Positions 36,905 through 49,510 are shown, counted from the stretch's first letter. The stretch is 64,000 bases of DNA from Theropithecus gelada (GCF_003255815.1 NC_037681.1:66897438-66961437); one strand, 5' to 3'. Program-made: numbers and translations. The notes: generated from the sequence alone by a model not told the origin.

Positions 36905-37125
36905 AAAGGTAACTCTGAACCAGGCACTGTCGTTTGCAGATTTGCTCACTGAATTATCACAACAGCTCTCTGCCGCAGGGATTAGTTTTAGTCCTAGTTT
37001 TACCAGTGAAGCAACTAAGGCTCCCAGCCAGGTCGTGGCAAAGCCTTAGTTCACTTAAAGCGAAGTTCACTCCATGAACTTCTTGGAGTTCACGAAGTCC
37101 ATGCTCTTAGTCACTATGCCATGTG
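36905..37125 (-). repeat. MIR, antisense
   Basis: 'ctctgaaccaggcactgtcg', 'actgaattatcacaacagctctctgc', 'accagtgaagcaactaaggctcc' and 'catgctcttagtcactatgcca' are antisense MIR landmarks. Confidence 0.85.
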
Positions 37126-39090
37126 CAGTGTAATCCCTCTGCATTTCGTTTTTTTCACTTTGTTTTCAAAGAGTATTACAGCAACAACATAGAGGATGGA
37201 TTGATGAGAAGATAGAGCCAGGAGACCAGGTGGGAACAGTGGCCCTGTCCATGTGATGTAAGAAGGGCATGGTCTATGGCTATTGCTGGAGTTGGAGAAA
37301 GAGGACAGGCCTGATAAGAAAGTTGGGAGAGGGCTATTTGGGAGGTGGCCATTAGACTAGCTGAGAGAGAACCGCGACTCTAGGTTACTCCAGGGAGTTG
37401 GGTGGGGGCCCTGCAGAGGGCAGTGGGGGCTTAGGTGGAGAGAAGGGGAAGGTTTAGGAGGAGGAGGGTTGGGGGTTGAATCTGAGTGCCTGCAGAAGCA
37501 GTCAGGGAGCAGCTAGACATGGGAGTCTGAAGGTTAGGACAAAGATTGGTTTTCAAAAACTGGAGAGGCAAAATATGTATTGGCACTCATAGCACTATGA
37601 AAAGAATGTTGTTAATCCAATTCAAGCCATAACTAGTTTTTGGCTAAAGGTAAGATTTGGTTTTGGATTTGTTTGCTAATTTTTACATATCTAAGTCTCT
37701 AACGGCTAACATGGAATCAATGTGTGAACTAAAGCTGCCTTTTACAAACACACCAAAGAGAAAACACCAGAGGCAACTACTGTATATACAACTGTATCCA
37801 AAAAGCAGCAAGGCCTCATTACTCAGGGGACAGAAACAGAGCATTCCCCAAACCAACTGTGGGCAATGCCTATGCTATGTGCAAGAGGAGACCAAAGAGA
37901 GACCTAGTACCTGCCTTCAAGGGGCTACCAACATCCCTTTGTTCCTGGCATTCAGGTATCTACCATCCACAAGCAGGCTAAGTAGGTCAGTCCAATCTGT
38001 ATTAATGAGTTCTGAAGTATCTTCCATAATTTAGGATCTGGTCTTGCCTTGAAGTTGCCAGCTTCTAGAAACTTTGTTATTTCTACTTTTGTTCACATGG
38101 ATCATCAAAGGGATAGAACACATAATCATTTTTCCATTGTATTAGCAGGACACATCCCAGTTGCTGAGAAGTAGTAATTGAGTTTATCAAATACAATTAC
38201 CTCCACTCAGCCCACCTTTTCCTCAGTTTGCCTTTCTTAATCAGGGAGAACGAACTCTACCTCTCACAAAGGACCCTTGCATATTTGAATGGCTTCCCAG
38301 GAGTCTTTGAGTGGCATATAATTACACTTAATTTAATTTTTTGGTCATTAGTCCCAGAGGCTTTGATCCAAGGTCTCTGTTATTCTGATATAAGGAAAAT
38401 AAAGCTCCACCTAAAATTAAATATTTGCCTTTGCATTCGGTTTGCTGTTCATTGTACAAGTAATCTTCTGTTAGAATCTTTGGTTTCCAGCGGCCATTTC
38501 TGGGCTTGGCATATTCTCCAGTTTCTTGTGTTTCCCCCTCAGTTGTCAGGTCACCAGGAGCCTGAGCAAACTCAGGTTTCTTGAAAACTTCTAGATCAAG
38601 GTCTCAGGAGGTGACAAAGAAGGGACTCTTACATCTCTCTTGTTTTCCATGCAAGGCCAGAAATCCTCAGAGCATTGGGAATGGGGTGCTTCTGTTGAAG
38701 ATGCAAATTGGTAGAGAAAAAATAAAGCTCTTGCCCATTTGGTTTCAGGCAATGTACCCAAAGTAAATCACAATCCGGCCCACCTTCCATTTGTAAACCA
38801 ATGTTCATTAGGTATTTACAGCGTGAGAGCATAGTGTACCTGTCCTGAAGGACCTAACAGTATTATAGAAGAAAGAAACTAGTAAAAAAGTCAGTAATAG
38901 TAGGAGGTCAAATAGAATACAGACTGTCAGAGATGCAAAAAAATACACAGAGGGGCTTCAGAAAGAGAAACAAACTTACCAGACCATTCCTCTTCAGTTT
39001 TTGGGCAAAACCCCTCTTTCCTTGGTGGCAAAACCAAGAATCACATTGTCCTCGACTCTTCATTGTCACTTTTCTTTAGGGACTGCCTAG
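37126..39090. other. Largely unique sequence, one CTCF-like motif
   Basis: No gene recognised. G-rich at 37370-37480. 38800-38960 resembles a widespread old repeat. Open frames of 118-125 codons at 37657-38034 and 38228-38584 have no recognisable domains. Confidence 0.5.
37410..37423 (+). promoter_or_regulatory. CTCF-core-like motif
   Basis: CCTGCAGAGGGCAG fits every position of the degenerate CTCF core CCDSNAGRKGGCRS. Motif match only; binding is not shown by sequence. Confidence 0.4.
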
Positions 39091-39094
39091 ACTT

Positions 39095-40080
39095 TCCAAA
39101 CTTAGATTGACGGGTTTATTATCCAGACCAACGGACTTCTTTTTCACCCTAATTCCTGGCACCATTTTGGGAGAATTGTTTATCATGTAAATGATACTGA
39201 ACATCCTAGTCTCCAGGTTCTTAACAGTCTCAACTCCAGTGACTCCTGCCTTTACTATACTGGGCTGCCCATCCTCCTGGTCATACCTTCTATCTCAACA
39301 CCAACAAGAACTACCCCATCATTCAAGTCTTCACCTCAATTGCACACCAGATCAGAGCCTCTCATCCCTTCAGCTCTCACTCATGTCCTCCCACTAGATT
39401 TAATCTCTGGCCTCACACCTTGACCTCTGAGCTCCTGACTCTACCTGGCTCTCCATATTTACCTGCACATCCTGACTTCACTTCCTCATCCAGCCAAGAC
39501 CCTACCGAGTTTCACTTTAATTGTTCTATTGGCAGCCACCTTGGCACTGTCATCTTCTTGTCTTTCTATCATATCTACCCCCAATAAACTCCGAATCCTG
39601 GATTGATCTAAATATCCTCCCTCCCACTTTTTGGCTGCTGGAGAAAATTTCACCACAGGGAAGAATGATGTCCCACAGAATTTATGGCATCAGCTGTACC
39701 ATCAACACTCCTGGCTGCTCCTCAATTGTCTCCTCAGGGACTCTTCTAAACATTATGTTTTTCCTCAAGTTTCCCAACCCAATTTCCCTTCTCTTAGTTG
39801 TCCCTAATTCTTACTTTACAGAAACGTAAATAAAAATCTCCCAACTCCCTGCCCCTCCACCACCCGCCCCCTAGAAATCTTAACTCCATATGTCCTTCAA
39901 CGTACCCCTCCTCAGAGGAAGGGACATCTGGATGTTCAGATGTATCTGTTGTCACTGACTCCTCAAGGACCTGGCTCCCTCAGGAACAAGTTCTCTTCAA
40001 TGACTGTCAACCTCTGGATTCCCACTGGATTATTCACTTCTTCCTATAAACAAGCTCATGCCTCTTCTTTCTTTAAAAAG
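39095..40080 (+). mobile_element. Probable L2-lineage LINE material
   Basis: Pyrimidine-rich, CTCC/CTTC-punctuated sequence of the style of L2 ORF2 upstream regions, lying in line with clearer L2 at 40420-41540. Most individual landmarks are too diverged to name. Confidence 0.45.
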
Positions 40081-40084
40081 TCTT

Positions 40085-40400
40085 GGCCAGGCACAGTAGC
40101 CCAATGTCTGTAATCCCAGCATTTTGAGAGGCCAAGACAGGAGGATTTCTTGAGCCCAGGAATTTGAGACCAGCCTGAGCAACATGATGAAACCCCATCT
40201 CTACAAAAAAAAAATACAAATATTCGCCAGGTGTGGTGGTGCATGCCTGTAGTCTCAGCTACTCAGGAGGCTGAGGTGGGAGGATCATATGAGCCCAGGA
40301 GGTTAAGGCTGCAGTGACCTATTATTGTACCACTACACTGCAGCCTGGGTAATGGAGTGAGACCCTGCCCCCGCCCAAAAAAAAAAAAGAAAAAAAAAGG
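40085..40400 (+). mobile_element. AluJ
   Basis: Dimeric Alu from GGCCAGGCACAGTAGCCCAA with J-type bases ('gaggatttcttgagcccaggaatttgagaccagcctgagc') and a mixed CCCGCCCAAAAA tail. Confidence 0.93.
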
Positions 40401-40419
40401 TCTCCTTCAACCCACCGTC

Positions 40420-41540
40420 TTTTCCTGCTGTCACCATAGAGCACACCCTTCTTTCACAGCCAAGCTCATGGGACACATGGTCTACAGTTTCAGCCTCCAC
40501 TTTCTCACCTACATTTCCTCCCCAAGGTGAGCACCACCAATGCAGCTTCTACTCCTCTCAGCTACCAAAAGTGCCTGGTCCACATCTACATTTAGATGTC
40601 TAATGGATGGCTCAAACTCAACATGTCCAAATCTAAACTTCTGATCTTTGAACCCAAACCTTTTTCACCCATAGTCTTCACCACTTTCGTTGAGGACAAA
40701 GCCATCCTTCTAGTTGCTCATGCTAAGGAAGACAAAATAATACTTTTCTTCTTTTTTTTGGCCCTCCCCGTCCCAATCTATCAGGAATTCTTATGGTTCT
40801 GCCTTCAAAGTATAACCAAAATTTGACCACTTCTACGTGCTCAGCACACAGAGTTGCTGAAATCAAATTTGGCCACCTCCCTGCCACCACCCTGACCCAA
40901 GCTGCCTGGATTCCTACAGCAGCAGGTCTCCCTGTGTGACCCCACCCTCCCCCTACAGCCTATTTTCAACACAGTAGCCAGACCATAGTTTAGACCATGT
41001 CATTCCTTGACTCAAAACTCTCCAGAGGCCCCCCAAAGCCAAATTCCTTCCATAGCCTACCAGGTCCTGGAATATTTGCCTCTACTTTGCCCTTACCTCC
41101 CTGAGTTTATCTCCTGCTACTCTCCCTCGCTCACTCCACCCCAGCTGGCTTCCTCTGTAGAGTTTTTAGAACATGCCAGGCATAGCTCACCTTAAGGCCT
41201 TTTTAATGGCTATGCTTTCTCTAAAATGCTTTTTCCAGATATTTACATGGTCAATCCCTCACCATTTTCAAGTATTTGCTCAAATGTAACCTCATGACCA
41301 CCATATTTAAAATTGAAACCCCTGCCCAACATTCCTGATTTCCCTCGAGTGTGTTCTACATTTTTTAATCTGTAGCTCTTACCTATAGATAAATATAGTA
41401 TAAATGTGCATCTAACATGCTATACGTATACTTGTTTGTTGCATTCATTCTTTGTTAGCTATCTTCCCCCTCTAGAATGGAATTATTCACTTCAATAGCC
41501 TAAGCTCCAAGAACAGTGCCTGGCATATAGTAGATATATA
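40420..41540 (+). mobile_element. L2 LINE, ORF2 C-terminal part to 3' end
   Basis: The frame at 40596-40650 reads W-L-K-L-N-M-S-K-S-K-L-L-I-F, the characteristic L2/CR1 reverse transcriptase segment. Downstream DNA landmarks follow in order: 'agtagccagaccatagtttagaccatgtcattcc', 'actctccagaggcccc', 'ctaccaggtcctgg', 'ctcaaatgtaacctcatgacc', and the 3' terminal 'agaacagtgcctggcatatagta'. The Alu at 40085 sits at its left edge. Frames are decayed. Confidence 0.82.
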
Positions 41541-41650
41541 TATAGCACTTATATATATATATATGTGCTGTGTATAGTATATATTATATATGCATATAGT
41601 AGGCACTTTATATAGTAGGCACTCATATATACATACTATATATATATATG
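41541..41650. repeat. (TA)n microsatellite grown at an L2 3' end
   Basis: TA/CA-rich repeat that contains two further copies of the word ATAGTAGGCACT, derived from the L2 terminal motif, spaced through the array at about 41598-41622. Confidence 0.88.
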
Positions 41651-41654
41651 GAAA

Positions 41655-42640
41655 ATAAATCAAATTGCCAAGGTCCCCAGTGACCTGCTGAACCCAAAAG
41701 AAACTTTCCAGTCCTCACCTTACTGGATATCCCTGCAATTCTGACACTGCTAACCACTGCATCTTCCTTGAACTTCTCTCCTCCTTTAATTTTCTTTCTC
41801 TGTCTCAGGCCACTCCTCCCTTGTCTCTTTTGTAGGTCTCTTTAAGTATTGAGTACCGTCAGCTACATCTTAAATCCTCCCTTGTTCTTCACATTCTAAA
41901 AACAAAACACAACAACAAAAAGACAAAAAAAAAACCCCATACCCAAGGTGTCATTGCCACCTGAACACTGAGCAACTCTAAAATAGATGCCTCCACACAG
42001 ACCTCTCTCAAGTGTCAGACCTAGCCAACCAGCTGATTACCAGACAATCGCAAATTTAACATAGCCAAGCCAGCTCCTCGTCCAGAGCTTGCTTTTTCAG
42101 CGAGCACCGTTCACCCAGTTGGCCAAGCCAGAAACCCAGGAGTGGTCCTCGGCCATTTCCTCTCTCTGACCCTCCACATCTGATTGATCACCAATCCCCT
42201 CATCACTGCCACCTCCTGATCACCTTTTATCTGAACTGCCATCACAGCCTCCTCCAGTTTCTCTGCTTCTGATCTCACCCTTGAAGGCCGTCCTACAGGT
42301 GTTTCAACTCCCTTGCCTCTCAGTCATCTACAGGGAAAATCTAAACTCCCCTTGGGCAGGGATGCCAGGCCCTTCAAGTCAGCCTCATCTCCAGCCACTG
42401 CCCTTCCTCCTCCAAGAGTCCTGGACCATGTGCCCTCTCTCCTGAGGGTGCCTCCATGCCCTTGTGGGTGCTTCTCCCTCTGATGGTCAAGTCCCTTCAG
42501 TGCCTGTTTGTCTCTACATATCTCACCCTTCAAAGCTCAGATGCCATGTCCTCTAAAGCCACGTCCAACTTTTTCAAGTCACCCGAAGCATCCCACCTAG
42601 GCGCCCACCACATTTTGTGCATACCTCCACCATGGCAACG
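41655..42640 (+). mobile_element. Second L2 LINE copy, reverse transcriptase region onward
   Basis: Starts with the upstream RT segment ('ggtccccagtgacctgctg...ttccagtcctcaccttactggatatccctgca...gctaaccactgcatcttccttgaac'). It continues to 'cccttcaaagctcagatgccatgtcctctaaagcc' and 'cccaccacattttgtgcatacctccac'. A CAAAA-rich run interrupts it at 41898-41938. Confidence 0.72.
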
Positions 42641-44190
42641 ACCATGTGGTCTTCTAATTTTAATAAACCTTCTCTATTGGCTCCCCATGTTGGCTGTGAT
42701 GGTCAAGTATTAATAAGGAAAAGGGCTTCATAAGCTGTAAAACCTCAAACAGATGTTTGTCACTGAGGGAAGCAGGAACCAATAGGGAGACATACAAAGA
42801 AACAATTATAATGAGGTTATTACTTTTATGAAGCGATAGATATGGAAATTGAGGCTCAGAGACCCTATGCAACTTCAACAAGAAGCCAGGAACAAGCAGC
42901 AAGACTTGGACCTAAGCATCCTGGTGACTAAGGAGTATCACAGTCAGGGTTCAAGTTCAGAAAGTAGAATCTACTCTTGTTTGTTGACTTTTTAAGCTAA
43001 AAGGCCATAACAGAGAATTTGATGCCTACAGAATGAGTTATGAACATGGCAGGAGAAGAGGGCTCTAGACTGGGCCGTCAGAAGTGACATTCAGAACGGT
43101 GCCACCTAACTCACCCACCAGGGGAGATGCCCTTTGCCATAATCAAGAAGGCAGAGAATCAAAGCTCAGCACACAGAATTTGAAATCAAGAACACACTGC
43201 TAAATTTCCAATCCCAGGGTCAGGGAGGCATTCCACCCCTGTTGATGTGCCATGACACCTATGAAGCTAACGGCTGGACATGGAATCGCCACTGCAACAT
43301 CGTTCATACCTCAGAGCTGTGCTGGCCACCAGCAAGAGCCAGCATAGCATGAAGATGGCCTCTGCTCCAAGCCCACCTTCTAGAGATCTCATTGGTGCAT
43401 CTGTTGGTGGAAATTGATTTAAATCCAGAATACTAGGAGCAAGGGACTCTAGGAAATGCTGTTTTCAATTTTCTAGCCTCTCAGATACAAGAAGACATAA
43501 GAGCTTGAAATGGATGCCAAGTGTGGGTCCACAGCAGTCCCATGCAGCACCAGATGGAAATACCCTAAGTGACGTGCATCTTACCACGGCAACATACCCC
43601 TAGCAGAAGGCAAAAGTTTTATGTATTGTTTTAGAACAAAGAGCTAAGAGACATTTCAGTTCCTGGGGAAAAGATAAAGATTTTCCTAATATGAATTGCT
43701 GAAAAATTTCTTACGGAGGTGCGGAGGACCTTCCATAGTGGACATTGTGTAACACTCAATGAAACACCCATTGTTTATCTTCAACGTAAGTTTCATAGCA
43801 GAAGGAGAATTTGCACACTGGTTCTTGAAGTGACTTTTAAAAAGGCAACAGCATAATATGGACCTGGAATCAGGGACCTCACTTGTCCCCATATCTGCCA
43901 TTAGTTTGACTCCTGGGTTGGTCATGTTCAAACTGCGCCGCTTCGAGTCTGTGGGCTCCATGAGGGAGCGGGGGGGTTGGGCAGGTGAGAAGAGGGCATG
44001 CTGAGCCGTCCTCTAGGCCCCTTCTACCAAAACAGCCAGAGCTATATCTGTTTTATCTGAAGTCCACATAAATTTTCCTTTTAAAAACAGGGCTTCATTG
44101 CCTTTCAAAATATTTGAAAATTATTTGACCATCTCTCTTTTTTGATATAAGATCCCATGGCAGCATGTGGAGATTATGATCTTAAAAGTC
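42641..44190. other. Unique sequence with MIR and other traces
   Basis: No gene recognised. An antisense MIR piece lies at 42825-42935. 42945-43000 ('cacagtcagggttcaagttcagaaagtagaatc') resembles 53360-53400 and so is an old repeat that I cannot name. An unassigned 91-codon minus-strand frame lies at 43686-43961. Confidence 0.45.
42825..42935 (-). repeat. MIR fragment, antisense
   Basis: 'atatggaaattgaggctcagagaccctatgcaacttcaacaagaagccagg...aagacttggaccta' follows the antisense MIR order. Confidence 0.7.
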
Positions 44191-44325
44191 TTTTTTTTTT
44201 TTTGGTAGAGACAGAATCTCACTACCATTTCCCAGGCTGGTCTTCAACTTCTGGCCTCAAACGATCCTCCCTGCTCAGCCTCCCAAAGTAATGGGATTAC
44301 AGGTGTGAGCCACTGTACCTGGCCT
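44190..44325 (-). mobile_element. Antisense Alu monomer (FLAM type)
   Basis: T-run followed by 'ggtagagacagaatctcact', 'cccaggctggtcttcaacttctgg', 'cctcccaaagtaatgggattacaggtgtgagccactgtacctggcc'. One monomer only. Confidence 0.88.
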
Positions 44326-45565
44326 AAGTCATTTATTAAAACTAGCTCTGGTCGGCCTGGTAGGCCAGCATGAAACCTGGTAGGAGCTACAGAACAGTGT
44401 GAGGTTCTACACTGGCCTACAAGATCAGAATTCTGTTCAGCTGATCCAGACTGATCTAAAAACTTATGAGTGGCTCAAAATAGCCAGTTCTACGGCTGCC
44501 TTGTCCAGACAGCAAATTCTGTGCTTTTTTTCTCCACCATATCCCACAAAACCCAGCTCCAGGCTGGGACCATGGCACAAAATCAATCAGAATGCCAGGA
44601 TACAAAAGAAGCTTAGAGATCCTCTGGCCCAGTATTTTCATTTCACAGGTGAGAAAACTGAAGTCTGGAGGGAGCAGGGGACTCAGCAGCAGAGCTGGGA
44701 CCTCTCCCCGACTCCCAACTCTTCTGTAGGCTCTTATACCTATCTTCTCTTGCCAGTTCCATATTTAATCAACATCTCGCCTGCACCTGCATCTCCCTTA
44801 GAATTAAAATGCACACCTCATAATGCCAGCAGTGTTCTCCTGAGGGGTGCTGAGCACTGACGAGAGATTGGTGATTCCAGCAAATAAATATCTCCATCGA
44901 TCACAGGAGCAGCTGTCTGAAAGGCCCGAACTGAAGGGAAGAAACTTGCTGCCTTTTGTTCTTCCCAGAAAATTTCCTACCGTCTTTGTTTTCTGTCTCC
45001 CCTCCTCCTTGAGCAGAATTTCTGGTCTCTACTCCCCAAATGAAGCCTGCCAAATGGGGCTAAGTTCTCGACCTACCCTCAAAACAGCTGAGTCCTGGCT
45101 TTGCAGGGAGAAGAATGGCAGCCCCTAGTGAGGCAAAATCCAGCCAAAGACACAGCTCATTCTGGCCAGGGATCTTTCTACATAGGCCAGGGTCAGAGCT
45201 CAGCAGAGAGCCAGGCCAGCTGGCCCATTTATGAAACTGATCGACAGCTAGAGGCTGAGTCGGGATGCAGGGTCAGGGTGAAGACCGCCTTCTGAGAGCA
45301 CGAGGAGACCAGAATGGTGAGGAGCATTTGTCGGAGGATTCCTATCTGACTGTGGGCTCCACTCTCCTTCCCACCTGTCACTGCTTATGTGTGGCCAAAT
45401 GAACACAGTCACCCCATGTCGAATACTTTTGAAGCTAAACTTTCTGCCCAGACCTGGCCGCCTTCTGTGGTCTTCCCCGATTCTCCATGGTACCACCATG
45501 TCCCTAGTCTCTGAGGCCTGAAGTCAGGCAAGCCCTGTTGATTCTTCTACAGGAGAGTTTTACAT
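44326..45565. other. Unique sequence with a MIR-like stretch
   Basis: 44600-44730 ('agagatcctctggcccagtattttcatttcacaggtgagaaaactgaag') has the wording of a MIR-like SINE. No coding exon recognised. The 153-codon open frame at 44399-44860 crosses this SINE and is not protein-like. Confidence 0.5.
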
Positions 45566-45569
45566 CTGT

Positions 45570-45850
45570 CCCCTGGGCACCATCTCAGTCTCACACATCT
45601 TCCTCTCTGGCCCAGAACTTACAACCATCTCCTAAACGGGCCCCTGCAGCCTGACATACACAAAAGCCACAGTAATCTTCCTAACGCGACTTTGCATGTG
45701 ATCCTTCCTCATAACTTTGCAATGTTCCACAAAATAATGAGCTGGGACTTCAAGGCCTTATATAATTGGATCTTTTACCAAGTTTCCAGGCTCATGTCCC
45801 CATTACGAGTGCACTTATGCATGTGTGTACACATTCACAGCTTTTGATTA
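45570..45850 (+). mobile_element. L2 LINE fragment
   Basis: 'catctcctaaacgggcccctgcagcc...acagtaatcttcctaac...gtgatccttcctcataac...acttcaaggccttatataattgg' follows the L2 ORF2 C-terminal order. Confidence 0.65.
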
Positions 45851-46094
45851 AGCCAGAGTGATGTATCCACTGTCCCTTAGAAATGTTCTGTGGATTCCTG
45901 TCATTGTGCTGTTGTTCTCACCATTTCTCCACTTGGCACAGTCTCCCCCATAATGTGACATGTCTAAATCCCTCCTGTCCTTTCCACCTCCCTCCCCCTC
46001 CTTCCACCTTCCAGGCCCACAGAGAGTCCTGTCCACCTTGAATGCACACCCCATTTGTCATCTGCACCATGTGTGTGAGCATGGCCTCCAGATG

Positions 46095-46215
46095 ACTGGT
46101 AAGTTAGATGGGGCATGTGTTACTATCCCCATTTTACAGAAGCAGAAACCATGCCTCAGGAGCCGAAAGATCTGTCTCCCCACGGTGGCACAGCAATGGG
46201 TAGCTTCAGCAGGAC
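46095..46215 (-). repeat. MIR fragment, antisense
   Basis: 'gttactatccccattttacagaagcagaaacc' and 'cggtggcacagcaatgggtagc' are antisense MIR core. Confidence 0.8.
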
Positions 46216-48235
46216 TCGCCATGGTATCCAGCCCAGCCCAGTCATTTCTCATTCTTTCTGCAATGCCAGAGGCAGAAGAGCCAGGGCTGGAGAGGAGGAG
46301 GTGGCAGCAGCAGGGGGAGGGGACAACAGGCCATCGTTGAGGACGTCACTCACTCACGGTCCAAAGACCCTGAGGAAAAGCAGTGAGTAGTACTTGGCTC
46401 CCCAGTCAGCCAGAAAAAATAGGACAAGCTCAGCTTGAGGAAGGATTCAGCCCAGCTCCCACCACGTGGTCAGCCAGACTTGAGGCGGAGGAGTGGCTCC
46501 TCCTATAAGCAACCCCACTGCCATGTGGTAGAAACTTGAGGGGCAGTGTTTCTGGAACAGTGTTCCTGGAAACTTGAGGGGCAGTGTTTCCTGGAAGGTC
46601 AGACTGAGGCAACTGCCATCGTTGTATATTTCTGTTATCACGTTGACTCGGGGGAGTCCAACACCATTTGTCAGATGGTGCAGGAAGACACAGTAGCCAG
46701 GCCTTCAAAACAGGGCGCCTTTGTCCACTACTGACACTCTGGCTGGGAGCCCAGCTCAGCTTCAGGGGAGGATTTAGGTCAGAAGAAAAACGGGAGGGGT
46801 GGGGGCGGCTGCAGCCTTAGAATCTGTTTCAGCACAAGAGCTAGGCGTTTTACCTCTTCCCACGGCCACACCTATGCCCCCCAGGCCAGGGGGTAGGAAA
46901 GGCTGGCCTTACCTTCGTCATTACTACTGGCTTTGGGGGGAAAGTCTTGGTGGGCCCCGCGAGAGAGCTATCTGGCAAATTCCTGTCTGCTGGAAAGGCC
47001 CCAGGCCATTTTTATCAAGCTGTCACCTCTTTCCCGTCAGCTCAAGTCAGAAAGTCTTTACTGACCTCAGGGCGAGCACAGACCTGTGCACAGAGGGATG
47101 TGGCTCCTTTGGAAACTTCCATACACCTGGGGAATGGGGAGGAGGATCCCTCAGGGCCACAGAGTGAGGAGCGATTTCCAAAGCAAAGGAGCATTGCCAG
47201 GCAAGGAGGAGGTTGTCCTGGATCATTTGGAGTGTGAGGGCTTCCTATTGACTTCCTTCTGCTTGGTGTTTCAAGGGACACTACTCAAAGGGGGTTTATG
47301 AAAAGCAGCTTCTTCACGACTTGCTGTTACAACTTCTCTTCAAACATCCTTTCGAAGAGACTCCTTTTCACTGGGGTCAGCCAGAGAACCTTCCTCCAAG
47401 CCCACCTCTTACTCTCAATGTGCATTTACAAGGTTACAAAGAGGTTCCTGCATTTTGTGAAACATATTAGTGACCTGCTCTGACCTGTCTCTGGCTGCTG
47501 ACTGCCACCTTCCTGCTGGCCTCGCCTGCCATCTCGTGGACAAAGGCAGTACTGCTGCCAGAGAGATGATCTTGAGCTCAAGTTTCTAGAGCAGACTTGA
47601 AAATCAACCAGGGGAGGGCCATGAAGAAAATTACTCTTGAATGGCAAGAAATCAATAATGATAGGTTTCACTTTCTCCAGCCAAGATGCACTTCTTTGCC
47701 ATTTCCAGCATGTCTTATCTCACTTATCATCCAACAAGTATGCAGGTGAGCACCTACTGTGTCTTAGGTGCCATGCTAGGCACTCGGGTAGACATGAATC
47801 AAACAGTCCCTGTCCCAGAAAAGCCTGCAGTCTGGAAGTACAGAAACATGTGAGCCAATAGAAGCATGTGAATGTGACTGGTGCATTAAAGAAATGTACC
47901 ACAGGCTGCAAGGCTCCCAAATAGGAAGTCTGCTTGGGACAAAAAAGGGAAATGGTCCAAGGGGAACAGAAGGTAACATCTGACCAATGACGAGCAGCAA
48001 AAATCAAAAATTGAGGGCAGAGAAGTTTCAATTAAGTGTTGTCAAATCGAAACTTCCACCACTTTCTTCATCCCTGAGTCAGCAGTGTTGTTAGTAGGAT
48101 ACTGGTCACGTGTAAGCTTGCAGGGTGCCTTAAAGGGGGAGAGGTAAAGGGTTATGGGATCTTTTTCAAGGCAGTTTGTAGGGGCCTATATATCAGTCCA
48201 CATGTGTGTGATGGTACCAAGTCCAAGAAGAAGGA
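46216..48235. other. Largely unique sequence
   Basis: No coding exon recognised. 47715-47990 ('gagcacctactgtgtcttaggtgccatgctaggcactcggg...agtccctgtcccagaaaagcctgcagtctgg') is an old repeat widespread in mammals whose name I am not sure of. GC-rich frames of up to 122 codons at 46799-47237 show no domains. Confidence 0.5.
46531..46606 (+). repeat. 38-base tandem duplication
   Basis: GAAACTTGAGGGGCAGTGTT begins at 46531 and again at 46569. The second copy is interrupted after 'cctggaa', giving an imperfect two-unit tandem. Confidence 0.85.
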
Positions 48236-48239
48236 AAAC

Positions 48240-48470
48240 AAGACAGACTCTGGAGTAAAACGAACCTGGGTTTGGATCTCAACTTTACTGCTTAAGAGTT
48301 GTGTGATATGCATGAGCAAATTGCTTAATGTTTCTGAACCACAGTTTCTTCACACATAAATAGAGGTGATAATCACAATACCCCAAGAAAGGAATGAAAC
48401 AAAGCTGTTCATGTGGACCCCTAGCCCAAGGCCTGACACGTACGTGCCCTCATAAATGACTGGTGGTAGC
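48240..48470 (+). repeat. MIR, nearly full length
   Basis: Sense MIR: 'gagtaaaacgaacctgggtttggatctcaactttactgc', 'gttgtgtgatatgcatgagcaaattgcttaatg', and 'cctagcccaaggcctgacacgtacgtgccctcataaatg'. Confidence 0.88.
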
Positions 48471-48574
48471 ATTAGGGCACGATGCCATGGGCCCAGCACA
48501 GTTCTCCCCTAGACCTCTCAGGGTCCACCTGTTCCCAGAGGCTTCCCCATACCTCTCAGGCATCTTTCACATAA

Positions 48575-48690
48575 GTTTGCCAGATCCCGCCTGGGATATA
48601 CTTACATGAAAACGTTATTTATCTGAAATGTAGCTGGTCCTCCTCTATTTTTAGCTGCTAACTCTGGCAATCCTACTTCCAATCTCATGT
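48575..48690 (+). mobile_element. MER53-like element, half copy
   Basis: 'gggatatacttacatgaaaacgttatttatctgaaatgtagctgg...ctatttttagctgctaactctggcaatcctac' matches one arm of the palindromic element at 57420-57600. Much diverged. Confidence 0.6.
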
Positions 48691-49510
48691 TGCAGGTATA
48701 TGACCCAAGGCAGTCAAGGGAGATTATAGGAGTGGATTGGGGCTGTCGTGGAAGCCCCTTTGAAGTTGCAGGTAGTGCACACCAAGGTCAGGGGCTTTCT
48801 GTCAGCTAGGTCAAAGTTTCATTGGATCCGCTCTCTTATATCACTAAAGCAGGTTCCCCATGAGTTCTGTGGGAAACTAGTTCTGAAGGAATGGAAACAC
48901 AGAGCACACCAGGGGTAATGAGCCTAGAGTCAAATAAACTTGGGAAAGTCTGCATTAAACAAAAGTACAGCGGTTCCCTTCAATGCCAGATGTCTCAAGA
49001 CGCTTCATCACAACCATGTGAATCATGAATTTCTAGCAGGCGGGTATGGTGTACAGAACTTCCCAAACTTCCCCGTCGTGGAAACTTGATCTTCATGGTC
49101 CATCCCTTGGGACTGGCTTCCTGAGAAATACTCTCTGGGAAACACTGCCCAAATTGTTGACCTCTGAAAGCAAAACCATGTTCCTAAAACTCCCCTAAAC
49201 CTCAGACGAAACCCAGGTGCTGATTCAGTCCCTGTAAAACGAGCCATTTTTGAACCTGCCAGCAGCAGACAGCCAACACAGTCACAGCCACAGCCTGTGT
49301 TTGAGTTTTTAAGGAGGGACCTACATTAAGTACTTGTGTTTTAAGCTGATAGGTATTCATCATCTTGTGGCACAAGAAAGGGGTCTGAGAAGCCTTCCCC
49401 TAACTCCCAGCCATCTCTCTCATTAATCTGCCTCTACACCTAAAACTTCATCGTTGGGTGAAGAGGCCTCGATACAAAGGCAAATATGCCTGGGAAGAGT
49501 GGCACGTCAC

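Noticed and set aside
43686..43961. 91-codon minus-strand frame (M-E-P-T-D-S-K-R-R-S) as a small exon
   Set aside because: No acceptor/donor pair of good quality and no similarity that I can recognise. Left as unassigned sequence.
44399..44860. 153-codon open frame
   Set aside because: Passes through a MIR-like SINE. Composition and lack of domains argue against a gene.
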